NCBI GenBank assembly: GCA_027596075.1 | Contig: JADGJC010000433.1 | Location: forward strand, 1 to 25,523 | Reading direction: 5' to 3' | Length of the DNA stretch: 25,523 nt | Origin: Rhizophlyctis rosea | Lineage: Eukaryota > Chytridiomycota > Chytridiomycetes > Rhizophlyctidales > Rhizophlyctidaceae | Shown here: positions 1-9,540 of the stretch, in pieces | How the letters are laid out: every line of letters begins with the position of its first letter | How positions within the stretch are numbered: position 1 is the first letter of the stretch | The notes under the pieces: generated by a model | Seen by the model: only the letters and a program-made list of their open reading frames with translations | Databases searched by the model: none | What the model was told of the DNA's origin: nothing | Translations under genes and position numbers: made by a program

Positions 1-1427
1 CTGCCGCAATAAACTAACGGATGACGACAATCACTCTAAAACTCAAACAAAACGATACAACAACAAATGATACAATTAGCAGAATATGACAACGGAAACC
101 TACAAAACGTTGGAAATCTCTGATTCCTTGGTTTCGTATCAAAACTAGACACCGGGTTGACAAACAACGCGTCCAAACTTACTGGGTACTCGAATCTCTA
201 TTCTGTGCCGAAGTTCCACTTTATGGTACAAATGCGCGCATACTTATACAAACTCGACTGATCTATTGTAGTTAACACCCTAAATACCAATCTTGCCCTT
301 TCAGCTAATTCGCGTCATTGTTTTACATGTCCGAATATTTGCTTAACCCCGGTCGACAATAGACGCCCGTCAACTCGATCGTGATGATCAGAACCCTCGG
401 AATCGCACGTTTCCGGAGTTTCGTACGTTTCACCAATCACGGCGGTGGCGGCGTCAAAGGTGGCTTTTTTGTGGCGTTGCTGTGCCCTCCGCCACGTTTA
501 CCTCATCGGCCGTGCCTCCGATTCTAACACTACATATTTGAAACATAATGCGGAATGTTTCATCACATCACAACACCTGCAGGAGCATAGCAATTTATCC
601 AAAAAAAGGAACCATACGTACGCATCCTGATTGTCACGCTCCTCCGGTTGTATCTTAACCACAACAAGCAAGCGCCACCATGACGCATGCCCCAGTATGG
701 AAGGTGCCACCGTGTGCCTCCAGTGTCTCTGTATTGATGGAGCTTTGTAGCAGCATTGCTGCAGGAAAGTGATTGAGAGGTGTCATGCTGCCCAACAATT
801 TGGGCAGCCAGCTATCGCTTTTAGAGTACCATCGGGCCTTCAAGGGGCCACAGTGAAGGGATTGCTGTCAAGCAGAACAATTGTTCACAAATCACAATTG
901 ACAGGTGTGGCCTTCTCTGTGCAATGTTATACAGGAGCCTAAAAGCTTAACAGTCCATAAAAGGAGTGATCTGTCTGGTTTTGGTTGTTTTGACAGCAAG
1001 ATCTATAGAGGACTATATACATAGGGTGTAGCACTTGACTATTTGGGTAACGCTTTCGCTTCCCATATACACTATTTAATACTCACATTGGTACCCTCAT
1101 GCACCCAAGGCACCCTAAGGCATGTCACACGACATGCTGAGCATTTGCTGAGTATCTCACAAGCTGCATCTTGCGTGTTTCTTCCACCTTTGTAGGTGAC
1201 CTCTGTTGGTTCAAGCCCACTTGACCTACAAGTCATTTGTCTCAACACTTCAGCATAGAGCATAAGTGTCTAGCAGGCCATCAGATGCAAGGACAATAAG
1301 TTGAGAACGCTCTCTGCCGATCTTTCACGTCTTCCCTTCCACACTCGTTACCGTACTGCATCTAAAAACACCATAACAAAAAATGGCTGTGGGATCAACT
1401 GCAGTTCATTCTTCACTTGTTAAAAAT
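1..1427. other. gene-poor stretch, no supported gene
   Basis: I see no gene here. Open frames are short (about 60-70 codons), several begin at GTG or TTG, and none shows a recognisable motif or splice-joined coding pattern. A perfect 12-bp palindrome, GAACAATTGTTC, lies at 875-886. A stem of TTGTAGGT with ACCTACAA brackets a 24-nt loop near 1193-1232; that loop contains GGTTCAAGCCC, a box-B-like word, but no cloverleaf can be built around it. The last ~30-60 bases before 1428 resemble the inner flank of the inverted-arm repeat family described next, so part of this stretch is probably the interior of an older copy of that element. Confidence 0.5.
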
Positions 1428-2412
1428 GGAATGATCACAGAATCAATGCATCATGTTGCAAGACGCCAACCAATATACAGACACAAGAGGCACAAGTTTA
1501 CAATGTCTCACTTTCCGTTTTAAGAGTCCGTGGCGTTGTCACACGCGTTTGCGTTCTTTTTTTGGGTAAATTATCAACCTCCGTGGCTGTCATGTGCCTT
1601 GCGGCTTGATGCACTGATTCCGTGATCAACATTTTAACAAGTGATTCGATGCACTCGTTTTGATGGGACCATACAGCATTGTCTCGGCTGCTACATACAT
1701 TATGAGCCTCGTTATGGGCGCTTTCATTTGAGCTTATAGACACCATAGTAAAACGTCTGTCCCCGCTCAGATATGCAACATGGTAGTACTGTTGATCCGC
1801 CACTCATAGCGTCACCAGGACGAGTTTTTTACTATAGTGTTTCTGAGCTCAACTTAAAGCCCTCCTCAAGGCGCTTCCGAACAGGTTCACGACCAATGCT
1901 GTAGTTCCTGTCCCCATTGAGGATGACGCCCTGCGATCCTGAAATCAAACAACATAAATTGATCCCAGCTGGTGTGACAGGGACACGTTTTGCATTATGC
2001 TCTTTATAAGCACAAAAGAATATTCTGCCGAGGGCACACATATGTGCATTGGTGATGAAAACTGGAGCAGCTGTCCTTATGGTAAATCGGTGGCTCGACC
2101 CATGCATACTTGTATTGATCACGGAATCAAGGCAGCAAGAGCTGTGCAGCCACGGAGGTTTGTAATTTAGCCAAAAAGGGAAGTAAGAGACAGTGGCGCT
2201 GCCCTGACTGACGCGTGTCTCAAAATGGAAAGCGAGCTCGTTTTAGCTTGTGCCACTTGTGTCTGCATATGGGTTGGCAAGACAAGTGCAACCACGGAGG
2301 TCTGTCATTTACCCAAAAAAGGAAGACAGATACCTGTGGCAATGTCACTGAATCACAAAATGGAACGTGAGCTATTTTGAGCTTGTGCCTCTTGTGTCTG
2401 TATATTGGTCGG
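1428..2412. repeat. older arm of the same repeat family, split by the 814-bp element
   Basis: Positions 1428-1464 (TGATCACAGAATCAATGCATC onward) match the inner end of the inverted arms. Positions 2284-2412 match the rest of an arm in the same direction: CCACGGAGGTCTG, ATTTACCCAAAAAA, CAAAATGG, GAGC, TTGTGCCTCTTGTGTCTG, TATATTGGT. Joined across the insertion they form one complete arm. The opposite arm of this older copy is not visible in the window, so it is a solo or truncated copy. Arm copies differ by roughly a fifth to a quarter by eye, so the family is not recent. Confidence 0.65.
1465..2278. mobile_element. 814-bp DNA element with ~165-bp inverted arms and AAGAC target duplication
   Basis: Positions 1465-1630 and 2114-2278 are imperfect inverted repeats. 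The outer ends read GCCAACC and GGTTGGC, and shared inner words include CCACGGAGG, AATTTA(G/C)CC, GACGCGTGT-like and TTGATCACGGAATCA. AAGAC flanks both ends directly (1460-1464 and 2279-2283), as expected of a target-site duplication. The interior (1631-2113) has only two short minus-strand frames (inside 1498-1803 and 1832-2122) with no transposase motif I can recognise, so the copy looks non-autonomous. Long arms and a 5-bp duplication do not let me name a superfamily. Removing the element together with one AAGAC rejoins a continuous older arm (see repeat entry at 1428-2412), which independently supports these boundaries. Confidence 0.75.
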
Positions 2413-2417
2413 ATTTA

Positions 2418-3026
2418 TGACTGTTCCATTTATTCTTTTGACGTGTCAATTTCGGAGGAACGCCCAACCAATTTCAGAGATGCAAGTGGTCATTTTCAGA
2501 CATGTCACGGATCAATCTCAGAATTGGCTCAGATCAATTTCAGAAAATTCAGTCACATACATGTTTATGTGTAAAATCTACCTAACACTTTGCCACGGCC
2601 AGCTTTCCCAAAGTTCCTATTCACTTCCCGAATGAATCCAAAAGCAATGTCCGCCGTCACTCGGTTCACAGCATTGTGGATATGCTCAATCAAATTCTCC
2701 TGATCTTGCAAGTCTTGACGGCGCACATGGCTTTTCAAATGACCAAAAACCCACTCGGATGCATTCAAATGGGGGGAGTAAGATAGAGTGAACTATTAAT
2801 ATTTTCTGACGCATGGTGTCGTCAATTTTGTTGTAGGAAGTAGGGCGGGTCATTTTGGTTGATGTGTGAAATTCCATCATCAAGCAGTGGATGCATTTAT
2901 CTGAAATTGGTCAGCGTGTTTTTGGAAATTGGTAGAAAGAATCTCTGAAATTGGTTTGGAAAGTGGTGGAAATTGGTCGCGCGTTCCTCCGAAATTGACA
3001 CGTCAAAGGAATACATGCAATAATCA
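2418..3026 (-). mobile_element. decayed Tc1/IS630-type transposon with inverted ends
   Basis: The ends at about 2418-2463 and 2981-3026 are inverted repeats. Their core TGACGTGTCAATTTCGGAGG is identical in both, and flanking matches weaken outward. Inside each end the word CCAATTTC(A/C) recurs several times (2466-2560 and, inverted, 2900-2980), a subterminal repeat cluster. On the minus strand between the ends is the final part of a DDE transposase (separate entry). At about 600 bp the copy is far shorter than the ~1.2-2 kb of intact relatives, so the N-terminal helix-turn-helix and most of the catalytic core are missing. It begins a few bases after the older repeat arm. Confidence 0.65.
2568..2786 (-). 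pseudogene. C-terminal fragment of Tc1/IS630-family DDE transposase
   Basis: Read on the minus strand, this stretch begins YSPHLNASEWVFGHLKSHVR, the well-known end of the DDE superfamily endonuclease fold (usual form YSPDLNPIEWVW..LK). The Glu of NASE corresponds to the third catalytic acidic residue. It continues through DLQDQENLIEHIHNAV, TADIAFGFIREV and NRNFGKAGRG, typical of the last helices of this family. The first two catalytic Asp residues and the DNA-binding region are absent, and upstream sequence is frame-broken, so no active transposase is encoded. NAS replaces the usual NPI. Family assignment rests on motif recall, not a search. Confidence 0.7.
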
Positions 3027-6000
3027 GGGACGCAATGTCGAGCGAGGTGCATTTCGCTACAAGAATGCTTGTCGGCCGGCCCTCAATCAAATGTGTGACG
3101 CCAGCGAGCTGTCTCAAACTGGGGTGGAGAACTCTGAGTTGCAAAAAAGACTTTGACCATCTGTTCGGGTTGAACCCGGAGCTTCAACTCTTAGGCATTT
3201 CTGCAGTTTGTTGAGCATGATCGGAACGGTCGCTGGTTTTCCAGGTCTGCGACAGCGCGGTTATGGCAAGAGGTCACTGAGTCCGTTGTGACCAGCTCCT
3301 TCTTGTGTCGGAAGAGGCGATCCTCCGCCAAGCACGCATGAGGACCCTCGTACAGTGGTTACCTTTTTTTTTTTGGCGAATTCCAGATTTCCGAGGGAAA
3401 AAGTGCTCCCCTCAATCATGTCGCATCAGCCCATCGAAGCAATCATACATCAGATGGTCCTCAAATTGTTGTCATTGCTGGACAAATTCATGAAAAGTCT
3501 GCCTTCCCACTTTGCGTCTCTGCGTTGTAGACAACTTGAGTGCTGCTGAGGGGAAATGAATCTCGGCGAAGCTGACAGGAAAACTAAACGTCATCAATCA
3601 ATGCCGGATAATGACGCTGCACATGCAAATAAACGCTCAACTCAGGACTGTATTGTTGCTGATGCTCCCTGAACACCATACGCTGTGAATAAGTAGATGG
3701 CAAAGAATCAAATGGCCCTGTCGTTGCCCTGATTAGGACCCTTTGAACTCGGCCGGACATTGGTTTGTAAAGTCAAATAGTAACACTTACGACCGTTGCC
3801 TGCGTCCTCACATGCGACTCAATCGGTAATTGATGAGGCGTCTTTTATGGCGACGGAGGGTCATCGAAAGTTCATCTCGCGTTCCATATCACTTCTGCGC
3901 ATTGCTCAAGCCTGTGTACCATTTTGGCAGGTCCGCCATCCGGTCGATGGGCAAGTTGTCGGTGCAAAGGTGCACTCCGTCAGAAGGGCCTGCGGTGCGG
4001 CCGGATTCACTGTGGAACGTCGTCTTTTGATACCAGTTCATATCGAATGTCGACATAGCCGAAATGAAGGCGCGCATGCTGAAGTCCTAAATCATCTTCA
4101 GCCCGGCGCGTTTTCCCGCCCTGGGTATTTGTTTTTGGGACCGGCGCATCCGAGATCGATGTTCAGGCAAGTGGGTTGGTGCGCCAATGACGAATCACCC
4201 GAAACACTATAGGAGATGGGGTTATCAGTCGATTGAGCAATCTTGGGATATGTCCCGTAAATTGCGTGGAGATTATGAAGCCCGACGGCACTAGGCACGC
4301 TCATGCATTTCGGCTCACATGTGAGCCTGCTGAACGTGGCCGTTCTTGGCAGAACACCATCCGAGAGAGGCCGATCTCCTGCAACCTTTCCAAATTTCGG
4401 GGAATCTACATTACAGAAGAGCTTTTGGACGGACTGAATCAATCATTCAGAGTCCCTTTCGATCGTCTCGGTGAATACCTTGGACAGTCACAGTCTCTAC
4501 GGGGTTACGAATTCGTGCTTTCTTTTCGGTGGATTTTCATTACGTCGGAGTTGTTCAGCATTATTGTATGAGCGATGGTTCAACTACGTCCTTCAACAAC
4601 TGGCACCATTGGTGGGCTTTAGTTTTCGATGACATGTGGGTAGTGGGTCGATAATGCAGCATGCTTTTGTCTTGAAAAGTAAGCGCTTGAAGTGTGACTT
4701 TGCAGTACCATGATAGCGAGAATGTTCCCAAATGTTAGTGCCTTCAAGCTCTCAAAGATATGCGTACCTTTGCGCAGCACGCCTGAACTCCTGAACTTAT
4801 TACATTGAGCGATGCCTGATGATGTCATTTCATCTGTGACGGTGGAGTTCATCGCGCGGAATGGTGTTTGCGTATGCCTTCCTGCACTGCAGTGGTTTCA
4901 TTGAGCCGATTCTATTTTTGTGTACTGACACCGGACATGACCAGTTGGTCCTTGGAATGTTGGGCGGCGTGTTGGTACTGGCTTCCCTGCCCATTTGTAT
5001 TCGAGACCAGTCTGCCTCCCAAATGCATCTGGCCCAGGTGGTGTTATTTGCATTACACCATCATGCGGTCTTGTAATTCACTTTCCTTCCAAATGGTCAA
5101 CATTGGCATGGGCGAGCCCATCCGTTCATCGTCATGCTGTCCGTGCCGTCGTGGAGAGATATCGGTGAACGTTTTCCTGACCTAATTTGTATGCCGGACG
5201 TATTCTATTTTTCGGGATCTCCTCACTCCCCGGGATCTTAGACTCTTCAATTAAGGCTCGGCAATGTGACAGGCAGGCAAATTTGGTTATACCCTCAACA
5301 ATCGATTACCGCCAGCAAATGTTGCTTGGTGCTGGGCGCGACGTCGTATCTACAAAGACTGGTGCATCGTGTCAGGATCTCCTCCGCGCTGCTTGACTTT
5401 TTTCCTCGCATCATCTATTCCATCATAAGGATCAGACCGGCCCTGTATAGGCAGCCTGTACATTATTTGTCTGGATGAGATAATCTTGCTTGAATATCTT
5501 TTCTGGATTGCCGCCAATGTGTTTCACTAGCTGATTGATTCACATTAGCAAGTGAAGTAAGTGATGATGACCTCAACAGAATGTGAAGAGGCGTGCCAAA
5601 ATTGGGAAAAGGGAAAATCGCGTCAATGGAGAGAGCGATGGCTAGGATGAGGATGCTGAACGTACCGCCCAAGATGCAGATGTAACTATATGGATGGTCT
5701 CGAGTGTTGAGAAACTGTCACTCCATTTTGCTACAGGAATGCATATGCACCACTCATTAGCTGTATCAGTATGTATCCCGGCGTTACGACAGTTGTTCCT
5801 GTGAGACGCATCTGACCCCTTCATTGCAGATGTTTCGATTTGATCGGGGCGACGTGTTGAACACTTCACACATTAACAAAGCCTCTGGCGGATCAAAAAG
5901 TAAAACGCAGATTCAGTAGTCAGTAAGCGGTATGGGTATGAACTCGCCAGTAAGCGGTATGGAAATCATGTTTGGACTGGGACTTGTTCGAGTGTCTGGG

Positions 6001-6900
6001 AAACATATTTGCAGGCTCAGACTATTTTACACTCCTCAGCTGATCATCAGCATTTAGAGCCGTCTCTAAACGATTCAAGCAGAACGGAGCTGTCCCCATT
6101 GTCGTTGAGCACCGACTGCAAGTTCGGCCAATAAGGGTCCACCCGATGTGGCGTGATCAACATCTCGCACATGATATGCATAATGAATGACCGACCTTTT
6201 GTTGTGACCGCTCCGCAAGGACCTGCTTAGTGGCAAGACATCTATGGCATCCCACGATCGTTGAATGAATCAGCTGTACCAGCTGTCTAAAGCCAAAAAA
6301 TTACCAAATATGAACACGCCAGATCGTAAAAAATCCCATTGTTTCGCATGCAGCATGTCCTCCTCCCGGTACCTTGATGATCAACTCGTCTTGATGACAT
6401 CGCAACATTACCTTTGGAGCTTGAAGTCGTTAGTCCATCCAGCTGGATGGGAGCTGAAACGGCCAGGCGGTCGACGGACTTGGCCATCTTGACGTTTAGG
6501 CTAGAGGAGCTTACACGACAATTCAATTTGTCTGCGTGTAAATGCCAAATCACTACTATCACGGAGATTCTGCCATCCATCCCATCACCCACGTGCATCC
6601 ATCGTGCGGTGGATATGCTGCGCAATTTCCGCTTTCGTGTCCAGGTATGACTAAGCAGAAGACCCAACCCAGAAAATCGCTGAACGCGCTCCCTGCATGC
6701 GTGTGCACCCAACCCAAATCGTTCTTTCGAAAAGAGCAAAACAGTTTGTGCAACATCCGCAGATCCGCTAGCAAGATCTCAGATCTGTGCGGTGCCTGTT
6801 CGCTACTCAGAAGATGGATGCGTGCGATCAAGGCTTCCGGCACCAAAACCTGCCTTCCGTCAACCTCCGTACCAGAATCTTCGTCCTTCCATCGTGGACC
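3027..6900. other. long intergenic or degenerate region, no supported gene
   Basis: No complete gene is supported. Frames of 110-150 codons occur (for example 3796-4212 and 4233-4571 on plus, 4098-4442 and 6287-6739 on minus), but they overlap each other antisense, often start at non-ATG codons and show no family motif. The minus strand from about 5060 to 4619 looks mildly protein-like: after one stop (about 4903-4905) it runs in frame through the ATG at 4852, which suggests an old decayed coding relic. A 15-bp word, CAGTAAGCGGTATGG, is duplicated at 5921 and 5948 (27-bp spacing). The last few hundred bases before 6900 are probably promoter for the nuclease gene. Confidence 0.4.
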
Positions 6901-6913
6901 CTTCCAAATTCTC

Positions 6914-6921
6914 CATAAATA
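6914..6921 (+). promoter_or_regulatory. TATA-like box of nuclease gene
   Basis: CATAAATA lies about 90 bases before the nuclease start codon and is followed by a C/A-rich leader without in-frame ATGs. The two other well-modelled plus-strand genes have similar words 94-99 bases before their starts. Confidence 0.45.
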
Positions 6922-7004
6922 CACCCACCAACTACCCCGCACCCCCTTTGGCCCCATCCCATCCCCAGCCTTCTTTCCCACCTCATAGATTCAATTTCAA
7001 AACC

Positions 7005-8628
7005 ATGAAGGTCATTCTCGCAACCATCGCCGTCCTCGCCTCTTCCCTCTCCGTCGCATCCGCATGGGGAACAGAAGGGCATCAAGTGGTGGGCCGGGTT
7101 GCCACATCTTTGGTCAAGTCCACGACGGCGACGAAGATTGCCAGCATCTTGAACTCCGGCGAGACTATGGAGAATACCGCGAGTTGGGCGGACTCCGTCA
7201 AGAGTGCCAGGGGGAATGGTGCTTGGCATTACATTGATGTGTGAGTAGTGGGTCGTTTGTATGTGCGGACTTGTCAACGGGTTTCCGGGATCGACACAGC
7301 ACGCTGAGATGACAAAACTGAGGAGGCCACTCAAGTGCTCGGAGCCACAATGGCAAATTACTTCCTCACAATTCCATGCTAAACATCTCCTCACCCCCAC
7401 TTCAGCAACACGAACGCCGACCCCTCCCTCGACCCCACCAACAGCGGCGGAACCTGCATTCCGAACATGACCCGCGACTGCTCCGGCACAGGCTTGAGCG
7501 AGTGCATCGTCAAGGTCATCTCTGACCAAGGCGACATCCTAAAGGGCGTCTGTTCCTCCTCCACGGCCACCACTGCTCAATATGAGGCACTCAAGTACCT
7601 CGTCCACTTCTTCGGAGACATCACTCAACCCCTCCATGCTTGTGGATGGCACACTGGCGGAAACGGTGATCCTGTTGCGGCGTTCGACAGCCAGGTATGT
7701 GGACTTTGCCAGTCTCACAAGTCAAAGCGAAATGTTCCATACAAAGGTTCTAATTGCCATTCGTTAAGACCAAAACCTCCTACGGCGCCCTCGAACTTCA
7801 CTGGATCTGGGACACATCCATCCTTCTCAAGACCATGGGCGGCACTACCACTGCTTCTGGGCAAACCGTCACCCAGACCCAGATCGACACCTACGCCAAT
7901 AACCTCGTTACTCGCATTCAATCCGGCGACTTGGCGTCTCAGGCCACGAGCTGGAAGACTTGCACCAGCCCCGATGCCGGCACGGTGCATCGCTGTCCTT
8001 TGGAGTGGGCCGGCGATTCCAACTCCTTTGATTGTACTGCTGTTTATGCGGACTACAGCTCCACGGCCAACTTGGGGTCGACGTACTACTCGAGGCATTA
8101 TGTAAGTGAATGATTTTGATATCTTATGCTATGGGGCTGTTTAAGTTGCTCCATGATGGTGGTGTTTTGGGTGGAGGGACGGGGGTGGATGAGGACTTTG
8201 TGACGAACCATGCTGATACGGATCTCATTCACATTTTCCTAACCATTCCCACATCAAACACACAGCCCCTCGTCGACACCCAAATAGCCAAAGCCGCCGT
8301 CCGTCTCGCCGCTTATCTCGATGAAGTCCTTGCCTGCACGCCCACAACCACAACGGCCTCCACAACCACTACCAAAACAGTCACCACAACGGTTCCATCC
8401 CCAACTCCCACCGCAACCGCCCCCTGCACCAACCCCACCTTCCCCAACTTCTACTATGTCCACACTCAAGATGGATGCTGTAACGACGGGCACTACACCG
8501 GCACGGAGTGGTCCTACAAGTGCTGCTTTGGTACTGGCCCGACTACCGGTCCCTACACTGACTGTGGTAGCACCGGGAGCGGATACCAGAGATACAGCAG
8601 CCCCACGCCGTTCCCTCCTGGAATTTGA
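7005..8628 (+). CDS. secreted S1/P1-type zinc nuclease with Cys-rich C-terminal module
   Basis: Model: exons 7005-7240, 7406-7694, 7769-8101 and 8266-8628; 406 residues. All introns are GT-AG (165, 74 and 164 nt). S1/P1 nucleases are secreted enzymes that cut single-stranded DNA and RNA using three zinc ions. Residues 1-20 form a signal peptide, and cleavage after ALA-type VASA leaves Trp21 at the N-terminus, which this family uses as a zinc ligand. All nine ligands are present: W21, H26, D63, H75 (WHYID), H146, D150 and H156 (VHFFGDITQPLH), H186 and D190 (HWIWD). The catalytic domain ends near residue 310. A Thr/Pro-rich linker (311-339) follows, then about 65 residues with six Cys (340, 357, 358, 372, 373, 386), an add-on that typical S1/P1 proteins lack. 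The enzyme should be active and probably O-glycosylated in the linker; the role of the tail is unknown. Confidence 0.93.
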
Positions 8629-9224
8629 GATGCCGTCATGGCAATGGCGCGGAAAGCTGTGTGATACATGCTGCGTCATGTTCATCTTCTTGTGAGTTGT
8701 GATATATCTGTTCATTAATTCTACATGCATATAATATGTTTTCGATAAAAGTAGATATATAGATTCAAATATACCGAGCGGTAGTGTCTAGGTATAGAAA
8801 CGTTAGTCTATGTAATACTTCAGTCCCGAATTCGTGGTACAATATATATAGGTCCCATTGTTCCGCCATATTGTTTACACCTGTATTCTGCCCGGGTACA
8901 GTCTTTGCGTAACAACCGCACACTGACGAACGCGATCGCAACTGACCAGTGTCTCTTTATACACATCAGTAGTAATTGAGGTTATCACATCAAAAACAAA
9001 GAAAAGAAGAAAAAAACAAGAATTTCAACAGAGTGAAACTAGAATACTAGTGTAAGTACTCGGTACTGTATATGTAAAAAACAACCACTGAGGGACCTCT
9101 CTTCCCCCCCACACAACATGCTAATACAGCAACTGTCCCTTCATTCATCCGGTCCCGCAAAATCGCCGCAGTACCTCCCCTTGCCAAAATACAATCGGCC
9201 CCAACCCAACCCCGAACCCTACCC
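8629..9224. other. intergenic region between convergent genes
   Basis: This AT-rich stretch separates the 3' ends of the nuclease (+) and the phosphodiesterase (-). It must hold both polyadenylation regions. No canonical AATAAA was seen close to the nuclease stop; T/A-rich words such as ATAATATG and GATAAAAG near 8730-8750 could serve. A purine tract of A and G runs at about 8992-9020. No gene is seen. Confidence 0.5.
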
Positions 9225-9540
9225 TCATACAACATCCAACCCCCCCTCCCCACTCCCACTCCCCCCATCCGTCGCCATAGCCATCCCCCTCTCATCCGGA
9301 TCCCTACTCCGATTCCTCACCATACCCGGCTGCGGACTCTGCTGTCTATTCAGCGGCTGCGAGTGGTTCCCAATTTTCTCATGCGTAGCACGTAGGAGAG
9401 TGGGGACGTTAATAGTTGATGGGGGCAGTGATGCTGATAAGGTGAGGGTTTGGGCTATGGACATGCGGTGTGGGGAGGGAGTGGAGGCGATACTGAATTC
9501 TGAGGGGAGGTGCATTAGGCCTTGGGATTTTAGTTTTGCG
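9225..9540 (-). other. probable alternative C-terminal exon of the phosphodiesterase gene
   Basis: On the minus strand a perfect branch-point word TACTAAC (about 9590) is followed by a pyrimidine tract and CACACACAG ending at 9541. The following 316 bases stay open in one frame with coding-like codon choice and give a Ser/Pro-rich tail ending in a Gly-rich stretch and a stop at 9225. The exon needs a phase-2 donor upstream. I could not find a convincing one that avoids the TGA at 9714-9712, so the exon may belong to an alternative transcript or lie in the 3' UTR. Confidence 0.45.

Noticed and set aside
1193..1232. Box-B-like GGTTCAAGCCC suggesting a tRNA or tRNA-derived SINE
   Set aside because: No matching A box, no acceptor stem and a poor T-stem; only a simple 8-bp hairpin can be drawn.
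3305..3549. Possible N-terminal transposase sequence after the Tc1-like copy
   Set aside because: It lies outside the inverted ends, on the opposite strand, with stops in all frames and no helix-turn-helix I can recognise.
6287..6981. Overlapping 140-150-codon frames on both strands upstream of the nuclease
   Set aside because: They overlap each other antisense, show no motif and cover the likely nuclease promoter.
6828..7529. 233-codon minus-strand frame
   Set aside because: It overlaps the start, first exon and intron of the S1/P1 nuclease antisense, has Gly/Val-rich composition, and is a shadow of the coding strand.
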